A stretch of DNA of 23,180 nt from Chrysochromulina tobinii (lineage: Eukaryota; Haptophyta; Prymnesiales; Chrysochromulinaceae): NCBI GenBank assembly GCA_001275005.1, contig JWZX01002509.1:1-23180 (forward strand). The letters are read 5' to 3'. The notes below the pieces were generated by a model that was not told where the DNA came from, ran no database searches, and worked only from the letters and a program-made list of their open reading frames with translations. Shown one piece after another: positions 1-7,361 of this stretch (within the stretch, counting starts at the first letter, position 1; every line of letters starts with the position of its first letter). Both the position numbers and the translations under genes were made by a program.

Positions 1-68
1 CGAAGAGCCGGGCGAACGAGTGAGAGCCTTGCGGCGACCCCCTCGAGTACTCGACAGCCCGTTAAGGC

Positions 69-185
69 TTATCCATCAGAGACACTGCATTTGGTGATCG
101 CCTCGCCGATCAGATAGAGCATCACGATCTCGAACTTCCGGGCTCGGGGGTTGCCCTTTGCACCGGGAAGTTGGTCCCGCAGCAG
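69..185 (-). CDS. Possible 3'-terminal coding exon, unknown protein
   Basis: On the minus strand the frame ending in TAA at 71-69 is open back to a TGA at 188-186, about 38 codons. Its distal part reads KFEIVMLYLIGEAITKCSVS and the codons mostly end in G or C, as in the real genes here. There is no ATG start, so it would have to be the last exon of a spliced gene. An acceptor such as GTGCAAAG near 153-160 is possible but weak. I recognise no family. It may be the end of the same gene as the 567-884 candidate, but I could not join them convincingly. Low confidence. Confidence 0.25.
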   Translation of the reverse strand: MLRDQLPGAKGNPRARKFEIVMLYLIGEAITKCSVSDG

Positions 186-356
186 TCACTCGCGGGGTAG
201 GGCTGACCCACGCGAGGAGCTGTAAACCTGTCGAGGACCGTCCTCCGGCGCGTATTATCGCGGGTAGACTTGTGCCCATCAGCCGAGCTCTCTCTCTCTC
301 TCTTGACGTACTGCGAGATGCGAAAGACAAGGACCGCGGATGAGTACGGATGAGAG

Positions 357-440
357 CATCAGAGAGGCCATCAGAGAGGCCATCAGAGAGACCATCAGAG
401 AGGACATCGAAGAGGACATCGAAGACAGGACATCAGAAGC
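357..440. repeat. 12-bp minisatellite, unit CATCAGAGAGGC
   Basis: Copies begin at 357, 369, 381, 393, 405 and 417. The first two are identical; later ones change to CATCGAAGAGGA, and related ATCAAAGAGG words continue to about 500. Because the unit is a multiple of three, one plus frame reads as a Ser-Glu-Arg-Pro repeat, but the conceptual peptide (350-595) is low complexity and I do not treat it as a gene. Confidence 0.8.
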
Positions 441-566
441 GGGATCAGAGGGGCTATCAAAGAGGCGATCAAAGAGGCCAGAGAGGTCATCAAAAGTCCA
501 TCACTGAGCAGCAGCAAGCAGCAGCGAGCAGATGTGCAGCGGGCAGCAACGAGCTCGGTTCTGGTG

Positions 567-884
567 TCAGGCCAGATGAGCACGCTCGCGATTGACCGCG
601 GCGCGCTTCGTGGCGCGCTCATAGGGCGCCTTGTAGTTGCCAACACCGTCCTTGTACTCGAAGCAAAGACTTGAGGACGGAAGAAGAGCTGCAGCTGTCG
701 CTGGCACGTTGACGTGCTGGTGATGGAAGTGCGGCTGGCACAGCGGGCGTTGCGAGCGCATCTTCCGGCACAGCTCCGGCCTGTGACACGCGGTCGGCAT
801 CGGCCGTAGGCGCAGGCAGCTCGTCGCGAGCGACTCCGCGCCGCCGCGCTGGTCGGCGACAGAGCGCGAGAAGGCGAACGCCAT
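567..884 (-). CDS. Small Cys/His-rich hypothetical protein
   Basis: This is a 105-residue ATG-started frame on the minus strand. I kept it because its third codon positions are strongly G/C, unlike the two overlapping frames on the same strand. The middle carries closely spaced Cys and His residues (CHRPELCRKMRSQRPLC, then PHFHHQH), which could bind a metal, followed by a basic segment with FEYKDGVGNYKAPYERATK. I see no signal peptide or membrane segment and recognise no family. The start lies only about 8 bp from a (CTCA)n microsatellite, so the true 5' end may be elsewhere. It could be one exon of a larger minus-strand gene. The function is unknown. Confidence 0.35.
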   Translation of the reverse strand: MAFAFSRSVADQRGGAESLATSCLRLRPMPTACHRPELCRKMRSQRPLCQPHFHHQHVNVPATAAALLPSSSLCFEYKDGVGNYKAPYERATKRAAVNRERAHLA

Positions 885-891
885 TTCGAAA

Positions 892-963
892 ACTCACTCA
901 CTCACTCACTCACTCACTCACTCACTCACTCACTCACTCACTCACTCACTCACTCACTCACTC
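892..963. repeat. (CTCA)n microsatellite
   Basis: About 72 bp of almost uninterrupted 4-bp repeat (ACTC/CTCA). It lies between the minus-strand candidate at 567-884 and the plus-strand MRH gene. On the minus strand it reads GAGT repeats, which resemble splice donors (GTGAGT) but need not function as such. Confidence 0.95.
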
Positions 964-1118
964 GGCTCCTGAGTCGGCCGCGGCTTCGGTCGTCGCGCTG
1001 ACGTGCGGGGTGTGTGTTGTTGGTTTGGATGGTTGTGAGGTTCGTCTGTGTGGTCCGAGTGCCTTTGTGCGTCCGCGTGTCCCGTGTGTCCCGTGATTGT
1101 CCCGGCTCCCCCCGGTGT

Positions 1119-1131
1119 CTTTTTACCGGTA
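1119..1131 (+). promoter_or_regulatory. CTTTTTACCGGTA element upstream of MRH gene
   Basis: A 13-bp word containing the palindrome TACCGGTA, 58 bp before the ATG at 1190. The identical 13-mer recurs at 11867-11879, 36 bp before another plus-strand ATG. A regulatory role is inferred from recurrence and position only. Confidence 0.35.
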
Positions 1132-1189
1132 ACAGGAGTTCCGCGGGGGCGCCGCGAGGTCTTGGTGGGGGGTGCGTGGTGATGGGCGG

Positions 1190-2930
1190 ATGGCGGCGGC
1201 GATGTGGCTCAGCGCGACGGTCGCGCAGCCTGCGCCGGCGAGTCCGTGCTCCCCCCAGCCGAGCAACAATTGCAAATACACATGCGGTGGAAGTAAGTGC
1301 ACTGCTTTCTCGCCCCGTGCGCCACGCCCATCAGTTGTCTGAGGTTTGTTCCGAGCTTGCTGCGTGCACAGTCAACTATGACTTGTCCGCCATCCAAAAG
1401 GCCATGAATAAGCCTGGCTACTTCTTGGATCAAGACACGGATGACCACTGGTACTTCTTCACTCCGTGCGGCCCACTTCCCGCCAGCGTTACATGCACTT
1501 CGGGCTCGGTGACCGACAATCCGATCGCGATGCAGTACTACGGCAGCGACCCTAACCCACAGCCTCCCATCACCGACAGCTGCGGCTATCTCGGCAGCTT
1601 CGACACGCAGGTGTGCCAGGGCTTCGGCGCAAACCAGCTGCAGTGCAACTACATAGGGGGCACGTCAGGGCGCAAGGTGTCGTACATCTTCAATGCGGCC
1701 CCAACAGTCGGGATGCCTGTGCCGTCAGAGGTCAACTACCCGCAGTACCAGGTTGTGTTCACCGGCCCCATCGCTGCCCCGCCGACGCTGCCTCCGTCCC
1801 CGACGCTGCCTCCGTCCCCGCCGCTGCCCCCGACGCTGGTTTGCCCGGCGATGATCGCCACCGCGCAAACTCAGCATTTGCTCTTCAGCATCCCATTGAT
1901 CGTCCTTCTCCTTGTCCCCTTTTTGTCCATGGCCCTATGCCCGAATCCTCTCTACGAACGTGGCTGTGGCGGTCGAGGACAGCACGGCGTCCTCGCCCTC
2001 ATATTTGCAGTGATTTTGCCTGTTTGCTACGGTCTCATCCTGACTACTTTTCCAAACTGCGACGGTCATGGATACTCTCCAGATCCTTTTTGTACCGCAT
2101 GCCTTGGATGGTGGTACGCGCCGATCGGAACCAGCGGTACTTATGGGGCTTACGGGGGGATCGTTTCCCCGATCTTGCTCGTCTTCAATGGTATGACGCT
2201 TGGCGGCATGGTGGCCTCCATCCACATTGCCTGCCTTTGTCTCTGCCACTGTGGCGGCTCTAAGCCAGTGCCACGCGCCGTATGGGCCATATGGGTTCCG
2301 TTGTTCATGACGATCTTCTTCTTGATCGGCTACTATGCTTTCGGCACCGCGTTGGTGGTTCTTGCCCGTCATTTCCTACCGCGCCGGGCTCCTGCTCAAG
2401 ATTCCTCGAACGAGTTATCGATTGGAGGTACCCTTTCCGAGACGGCGACTAGCTCGCTGATGTCCAACCAGGCGACTCCTGAAGTGCACTTTGTGCCAAA
2501 CGAGTCCTTCACCTTCGAGGCTGAGGCGTCGATCGACAAGCAGCCGTCGGGTGCGCCGATCGAGCCAGTGCCCATGGGCCTACCGGTCCAGACGGAGCCA
2601 CAAGTGCCCATAGGTATCCCGGTTCCTATGGCGGCACAGCCGGTGCCCAATACCCCCGTTCACGTCCCCGTGGTTCTACCCCCCATGGCTCCAAATTTGG
2701 CTCCAAACGTCCCCGTGGCTGTGCACGTTCCCATGGCTCCAGCTTCAGTTCAAACCTTCTCCATGGCTGTACACGTCACCATGGCTCAACACGATCACAT
2801 GGCTCCAACCGTCCCCGTGGCTCCCAATGGGCCAGAGGCAGTATCTTGCACAGTGTCTCCCTTGCAATGTCCCCCGGAGGGGCGGCCGGCTCCGAAGGCT
2901 TCGTGTGCTGACTCATGGGGCCTCGATTAG
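1190..2930 (+). CDS. MRH-domain (lectin-like) multipass membrane protein
   Basis: I model two exons: 1190-1292 and 1372-2930. The intron starts GTAAGT and ends GTGCACAG; the spliced protein is about 553 residues. The N-terminus has a short hydrophobic stretch (weak signal peptide) and three Cys. Residues about 35-165 look like a mannose-6-phosphate-receptor-homology domain: WYFFTPCGPL, paired cysteines, CGYLGSF, CNYIGGTSGRK and YQVVF. The four sugar-binding positions of such domains appear present as Gln89, Arg135, Glu154 and Tyr160. A Pro-rich hinge, about four membrane segments and a Pro/Val/Met-rich repetitive tail follow. It is presumably a secretory-pathway or surface glycan receptor (inference). 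The frame is also open through the intron; an unspliced reading would start at ATG 1029. The membrane and tail module is duplicated in the next gene. Confidence 0.72.
1787..1836 (+). repeat. Proline-hinge repeat (CCGACGCTGCCTCCGTCC unit)
   Basis: About two and a half copies of an 18-bp unit encode the Pro-Thr-Leu-Pro-Pro-Ser-Pro hinge between the MRH domain and the membrane module. Homology with the second tandem gene begins at the end of this tract, making it the likely recombination boundary. Confidence 0.75.
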
Positions 2931-3201
2931 ATGGCAGCCTGAGGCTCGAAACCAACGCGTCTGGTCCGCGGCATCCAACACAAGCAAGGGACATGTGGCA
3001 AGGGACAGGGGGACGCCCGAGGAGCGTGCCAATCCACCCTCGTGAGTCAGGGATGCCCTGCTGTTGTGCGTGTCAGGGAGGCAGACGTGAGACGAGGCGG
3101 GCTCGAGAGAGGTGAGCGCGAACCGGCGTGAGTGTGGCGCGCACCGCGTACAACTACAACTTTCAGAGGTGCGGTGAGTCGCGACACAGCTCAGCGGTGC
3201 T
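1828..3201 (+). repeat. Segmental tandem duplication, copy A
   Basis: From the end of the proline hinge through the stop codon and about 270 bp of 3' flank, this block is nearly the same as 3824-5004. The matching 3' flank includes the stretch starting ATGGCAGCCTGAGGCTCGAA just after each stop and ACAACTACAACTTTCAGAGG near the end. Copy A has about 150 bp of tail-coding sequence (around 2490-2645) that is missing from copy B. Conserved non-coding flank suggests a fairly recent duplication rather than conservation of protein alone. Confidence 0.9.
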
Positions 3202-3522
3202 CATGCAAGCGCGCCCCCGCGGGGTGCGCATGTCTTCTGTGCGTGAACATGGGCAGATGGTGACGGCGTGGGCTTTGCGACCGCGAGAGGGCTGCCGCCG
3301 GACGGGTCGGCCACCATGTCCTCCATGTCTGATGTCAGCACATACAGGATTTCTGAACTTGCCTGCTGTGAACGTTGCAATTCCGTACGACGAAGCACTG
3401 TTTCTATGAACCAATCCCCCCAGACAGTACCGGTAAAAGGGTTTTCCGTGTCTGTGGAAGCGCCTTCTGTGACGCCTTCCCTGTGTCACGCGTGGGGGCG
3501 TAACATGGACTTGAAACTTCGA
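2931..3522. other. Intergenic: 3' flank of copy A, then unique sequence
   Basis: Positions 2931 to about 3201 are duplicated after the second gene. From about 3230 to 3500 the sequence is unique; frames in it are short with no recognisable product. A TACCGGTA word sits at 3428-3435. I see no RNA gene. Confidence 0.6.
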
Positions 3523-3523
3523 A
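3509..3523 (+). promoter_or_regulatory. ACTTGAAACTTCGAA element abutting an ATG
   Basis: The last A of this word is the A of an ATG at 3523. A near-identical word, ACTTGAAACGTTCGAA (19876-19891), directly precedes the ATG at 19892 of an unrelated gene. This may mark start-site context, and it suggests the coding start of the second paralog may be at 3523 rather than 3561 (see findings). Confidence 0.35.
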
Positions 3524-3560
3524 TGGTCATTTTGTCGATTAGGGGGGGGGCTTCCTCGCC

Positions 3561-4724
3561 ATGATGGTGGGCTTCACCAGTGCAGACGTCTGCACAAACA
3601 CGTGCAAGTACGCCTTCAATCGCGTGTGCGACGATGGCGGCCCGGGCGGCAGCTTCAGCCTTTGCCCTCTCGGCACCGATTGCTCTGACTGTGGCCAAGG
3701 TCGCCCCCCCCAATCTCCATCCGCTCCCCCGCCGCTCCGCCGACCCCCGCCGTTGCCCCGATCCCCGCCGCTGGACCGTAGCCCGTACTGGCCCGTACTG
3801 GCTCTATCCCCGCCGCTGCCCCGACCCCCGACGCTGGATTGCCCGGCGACAATCGCCACCGCGCAAACTCAGCATTTGCTCTTCAGCATCCCAGTGATCG
3901 TCCTTCTCCTCGTCCCCTTTTTGTCCATGGCCCTTTGCCCGAATCCACTCTATGAACGTGGCTGTGGCGGTCGAGGACAGCACGGCGTCCTCGCCCTCAT
4001 ATTTGCCGTGATCTTGCCTGTTTGCTACGGTCTCATCCTGACTACTTTTCCAGACTGCAATGATTATAATAGTAGCTGGTTCTCTCATTCTTGTTCGGAT
4101 TGCCTTGGCTGGTGGTACACGCAATTCTACCGCGGCGTATCCCCGATCTTGTTCGTCTTCAATAGCTTTCTGCTTGGCGGCATGATGGCCTCGGTCTACA
4201 TTGCCATAGTCTGTCTCTGCGGCTCTGAGCCAGTGCCACGCGCCGTGTGGGCCAAAGAGGTTCCGCGTTGGATGTTGATTACCTTCTTGCTCGGCTACTT
4301 TGCTTTTCTCGTACTTGCCAAGTTTTATATGTTCCCACCGCGCCGGGCTCCCGCTCAAGATTCCTCGAACGAGTTATCCGAGACGGCGACTAGCTCGCTG
4401 ATGTCCAACCAGGCGACTCCAGAAGTGCACGTTATGCCAAATAATACCCCCGTTCACGTCCCCGTGGTTCTACCCCCCATGGCTCCGAATCTGGCTCCAA
4501 ACGTCCCCGTGGCTGTGCACGTTCCCATGGCTCCAGCTTTAGTACAAACCTTCCCCAAGGCTGTACACGTCCCCATGGCTCAACACGATCCCATGTCTCC
4601 AACCGTCCATGTGGTTCCCAATGGGCCAGAGGCAGTATCTTGCACAGTGTCTCCCCTGCAATGTCCCCCAGAGGGGCGGCCGGCTCCGAAGGCTTCGTGT
4701 GCTGACTCATGGGGCCTCGATTAG
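3561..4724 (+). CDS. Cys-rich ectodomain multipass membrane protein, paralog of MRH gene
   Basis: From ATG 3561 this encodes 387 residues. The N-terminus is a compact cysteine module (CTNTCKYAFNRVCDDGGPGG ... LGTDCSDCG), a motif common in haptophyte and other algal secreted proteins. A Pro/Arg-rich hinge, four membrane segments and the Val/Pro/Met-rich tail follow. From the hinge onward it is close to the upstream MRH protein, down to the same last residues (CADSWGLD). Differences include a shorter third loop and a tail deletion of about 50 residues. No signal peptide follows this ATG. One could exist if translation begins at 3505 or 3523 and the G9 run at 3542-3550 hides a frame change, or if an upstream exon exists. 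Role unknown; probably a membrane receptor or scaffold with an exchangeable ectodomain. Confidence 0.75.
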   Translation: MMVGFTSADVCTNTCKYAFNRVCDDGGPGGSFSLCPLGTDCSDCGQGRPPQSPSAPPPLRRPPPLPRSPPLDRSPYWPVLALSPPLPRPPTLDCPATIATAQTQHLLFSIPVIVLLLVPFLSMALCPNPLYERGCGGRGQHGVLALIFAVILPVCYGLILTTFPDCNDYNSSWFSHSCSDCLGWWYTQFYRGVSPILFVFNSFLLGGMMASVYIAIVCLCGSEPVPRAVWAKEVPRWMLITFLLGYFAFLVLAKFYMFPPRRAPAQDSSNELSETATSSLMSNQATPEVHVMPNNTPVHVPVVLPPMAPNLAPNVPVAVHVPMAPALVQTFPKAVHVPMAQHDPMSPTVHVVPNGPEAVSCTVSPLQCPPEGRPAPKASCADSWGLD

Positions 4725-5004
4725 ATGGCAGCCTGAGGCTCGAAACCAACACGAAACCAACACGCGTCTGGTCCGCGGCATCCAATACAAGCAAGGGACA
4801 TGGCAAGGGACAGGGGGACGCCCGAGGAGCGTGCCAATCCACCATCGTGAGTCAGGGATGCCCTGCTGTTGTGCGCGTCAGGGAGGCAGACGTGAGACGA
4901 GGCGGGCTCGAGAGAGGTGAGCGCGAACCGGCGTGAGTGTGGCGCTCAACGCGTTACAACTACAACTTTCAGAGGTGCGGTGTGTCGCTACACAATACAG
5001 CGGG
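3824..5004 (+). repeat. Segmental tandem duplication, copy B
   Basis: Counterpart of 1828-3201. It runs from the proline hinge through the stop codon at 4722-4724 and about 280 bp of shared 3' flank. It carries small indels, such as a doubled CGAAACCAACA just after the stop, and lacks the tail segment noted in copy A. Confidence 0.9.
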
Positions 5005-5127
5005 GTGCGCTTGGTGAAACTTCTGCGCGTTTTTGATGGCTGTGAAACTCGTGCGTGTTGGTGTGTTGTGAATGAAACTTGAAAGTCGATTCCAAGTTTC
5101 AATCTTGGACGGTGACGAGGACAAGTA
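4725..5127. other. Intergenic: duplicated 3' flank, then PNO1 upstream region
   Basis: The first 280 bp are the copy-B flank of the duplication. The remaining 120 bp before PNO1 hold the inverted repeat described at 5073-5101. No further coding sequence or RNA gene is visible. Confidence 0.6.
5073..5101. promoter_or_regulatory. Inverted repeat TGAAACTTG / CAAGTTTCA upstream of PNO1
   Basis: Two perfect 9-bp arms are separated by 11 bp, ending 26 bp before the PNO1 ATG. The left arm shares GAAACTTGAAA with the element before the ATG at 19892. It could be a protein-binding site or 5' UTR hairpin; function is inferred from position only. Confidence 0.35.
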
Positions 5128-5871
5128 ATGGCGACGTCCGCGCGCTCGATCGCCGCTGCCTCGATAGAGCAGGAGGCCGCCGCTGTGGCTGAACGGGCCG
5201 AGGATGTAATGGACGACGATGACGACGAGGAAGGCGGCGGAGGCAAGCGCCGGCGCAACGAGGCTGGCGAGGCGGTACCTCTGCTCGAATTTCCGGCCGT
5301 GTCAGCAGAAGAGGCTTCGGGTGGAAAGAGCTCGTTCCGCAAAATCCCCGTGCCGAATCACCGCTACACACCGCTACGCCAAGAGTGGATGCGCATCTAC
5401 TCGCCCATCGTCGAGCACCTCAAGCTCGACGTGAGGATGAATCCGCGAAGCCGGTGCGTGGAGCTCAAGACGTCCAAGTTCACAACGGACGTCGACCATC
5501 TTCAAAAGGCGGCTGACTTCGTGCGTGCTTTCTTGCTCGGCTTTGAGGTGGGCGACGCGGTCGCCCTGCTTCGCGTGGAGGATCTGTTCGTCGACACGTT
5601 CATGGTGACCGACGTTAAGATCCTCAAGGGCGACCACCTCTCACGTGCCATCGGGCGCATCGCCGGCAAGGATGGCAAGTGCAAGTATGCCATCGAGAAC
5701 GCGACGAAGACACGGATCGTGCTCGCCGAGAGCAAGGTCCACATCCTCGGCTCCTTTGCCAACATCAAGATGGCGCGCGACGCGATCTGTGCCCTCATCA
5801 TCGGCTCTCCAATCTCAAAGGTGTACACCAACTTGCGGAACGCCTCAGCGCGTATCGGGCACAGGATCTAG
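5128..5871 (+). CDS. PNO1: RNA-binding ribosome assembly factor PNO1 (Dim2)
   Basis: An intronless 247-residue protein. It has an acidic/basic low-complexity N-terminus (residues 1-70, with runs of Asp and KRRR) and then the highly conserved PNO1 core. Diagnostic stretches are EWMRIYSPIVEHLKLDVRMN, KAADFVRAFLLGFEVGDAVA, LKGDHLSRAIGRIAGKDGK, TKTRIVLAESKVHILGSF and the end GSPISKVYTNLR. The second KH-like fold carries the GKDG loop at 180-183. PNO1 binds the 3' end of 18S pre-rRNA in pre-40S particles and partners the endonuclease NOB1 in the nucleus and cytoplasm. The ATG at 5128 gives the family length. Identification is firm. Confidence 0.97.
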   Translation: MATSARSIAAASIEQEAAAVAERAEDVMDDDDDEEGGGGKRRRNEAGEAVPLLEFPAVSAEEASGGKSSFRKIPVPNHRYTPLRQEWMRIYSPIVEHLKLDVRMNPRSRCVELKTSKFTTDVDHLQKAADFVRAFLLGFEVGDAVALLRVEDLFVDTFMVTDVKILKGDHLSRAIGRIAGKDGKCKYAIENATKTRIVLAESKVHILGSFANIKMARDAICALIIGSPISKVYTNLRNASARIGHRI

Positions 5872-6437
5872 GCATGAGCATGCACCTCCGAGAAGCCTAC
5901 GAGTCCCAGAGCAGCAGCCAGCCTAGCATCCTCGTGTGTTCGGGGGCTTTTCAGCGAACCCACCACCATCCCCTTGACACCGCGGTTACTGTACTGTGTG
6001 AACTGTCGGGCCTGGGGGCGGACTGTACGGAAGCTGTTTGCACTGTTGACCCAAAGGCCAAATAGGCGAAAGGGGACGGGTCTACACTCTCTTTTTCATG
6101 TTTTTCAAGGGCTCATCCCTATACAAAACCTGTGTGGGAAGCTGGGACGTGAGGTGTGTTCGGTTCAGGTTCGGCCGCACGGATCGGCATAGGACCTTGG
6201 ATAGGAGTTTCTAAGCCGCATGAGTAGCCGGTGTTCCGTGTATCGACGCCGGAGCGGGCCCGCGCCCGCGGCACGATTCCCGCCAAGTGACATATCCTAC
6301 TTCATCCTAGTCCACAGCTCCACGTCGCACGGATCTCATACACACATCACCGGGGACACACGCTGACCCCTCACGCTCACCACACTCCATGACACTCGCA
6401 CCTTGAGCCTACAGCCGACCTGTGAGACGCGCGTGGC
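5872..6437. other. Intergenic between convergent PNO1 and SMB-like gene
   Basis: A 566-bp region between the stop codons of convergent genes. It should hold both 3' UTRs. The frames are short and unconvincing, and I see no RNA gene, repeat family or clear polyadenylation signal. A GC palindrome (GGGCCCGCGCCCGC) lies near 6256. Confidence 0.5.
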
Positions 6438-6682
6438 CTATGCCCCGCCATCAGGACCTCTCTCTTGCGCCTGGTCTGACTGCTCGGTTGCTACAGCCTT
6501 GTAGGCGACGCAGCAGATGCCGCGCGAGCGGAGCACCAGAATGATGGAGATGGTCACAGGTACCGTGATCCCCGTTGCGCACGCGAGCAATACAATCACG
6601 ATGTTCATCGAGGTAGTAGGCTCCTTGGGTTTCTTGCCAAGCTCGTCCTTGCTGTGCTCGTGCTCCTTGCTGTGCTCGTGCT

Positions 6683-6732
<50 letters not shown>

Positions 6733-7289
6733 CTGCCGCTGCTCTTACCAGTGCTCGCATGCGGACTGCTGGGTGCGGTACCGGTACTCTTGCCGCTGCT
6801 CACAGGCGACGGCTTGGCTGCTGGCTGGTGCTTGCTCTCCTCGCCGCTGACCTTGCCCACGAGCGGCGTGGGCTCCTTGGGCACCCTTATCCCCGGTTCG
6901 CTTGCCTCGGGGAGATCCGCAGTCGTTTTGGTCGCATTATGGTGCGACGGCTTTGCTGCGTGCTCCTCCTTGGCTTCGCTCTCCACGTTGGCTGCGTGTT
7001 GGTGCTTGGTCTCCTCCTTGTCCGCGGGCCTGGCCTCCTTTGGATCCTTGGTCGCCTTGGGCTCCTTGGCCTCGGTAGTCTCCCTGGGGCCCTTATCAAT
7101 CTCCGCCATGGCATCCGCGCAGGCTGAAGCATAGTCATCGCAGCAGTCGTTGTGTGCCACGCAATGAGGATTGCATTGGCACGGATTCGAGTGGACCTTT
7201 TGTGCCGTACATCCAAGCGAGGCACACTGCTGCGCGTTTGCTACCCCCAAGCTGACGACTAGGGCAACACAGGCGATGCAGGCGCGCAT
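6438..7289 (-). CDS. Secreted/type I membrane protein with somatomedin-B-like domain
   Basis: I prefer the second in-frame ATG (7289-7287) because it starts a clean signal peptide (MRACIACVALVVSLGVANA); the longer frame adds 13 residues from 7328. After cleavage comes a domain with exactly eight cysteines in the somatomedin-B pattern (QQC, LGC, PCQC, HC, DCCDDY, AC). A long Lys/Glu/Ala/Ser/Thr-rich stalk includes a 14-unit GCT tract (poly-Ser), and KEHEHS occurs twice. One membrane helix (NIVIVLLACATGITVPVTIS) and a short tail with a CC pair follow. It is probably a cell-surface protein with an extended stalk, perhaps glycosylated. SMB domains mediate protein binding in animals; the partner here is unknown. 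Its ATG lies only 72 bp from the epsilon-tubulin stop. Confidence 0.85.
6687..6728. repeat. (GCT)14 triplet repeat in the SMB-like gene
   Basis: Fourteen perfect GCT units; on the coding (minus) strand they read AGC and encode serine. Pure triplet tracts like this are usually length-variable between strains. Confidence 0.95.
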
Positions 7290-7361
7290 TTCTTGCACAG
7301 ACACAAAAATATAGCGAAGACGCGCCATGGTGAGCGCGTGATAGCCACTATCTTGAACGCA

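Noticed and set aside
357-440. CRISPR-like array
   Set aside because: Units are contiguous 12-mers with no spacers, in a eukaryotic context; it is a minisatellite.
350-595. Plus-strand Ser-Glu-Arg-Pro repeat peptide
   Set aside because: Entirely explained by translation of the 12-bp minisatellite; no unique coding sequence.
395-901. Long minus-strand frame over the minisatellite
   Set aside because: Arg/Ser/Leu-rich shadow created by the repeat and by the better-biased frame at 567-884.
1014-1292. Upstream extension of the MRH gene as one uninterrupted frame
   Set aside because: Position 1014 is GTG, and the stretch lacks coding character. A GTAAGT...CACAG intron joins a different upstream frame in phase, which I prefer.
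5872-6437. tRNA or other structured RNA
   Set aside because: I looked for B-box-like GGTTCGA words and snRNA landmarks here and in other gaps and found none in a valid arrangement.
6517-7134. Plus-strand Leu/Ser-rich frame that looks like a membrane protein
   Set aside because: Antisense of the SMB-like gene; the leucine runs come from the GCT/CTG tract.
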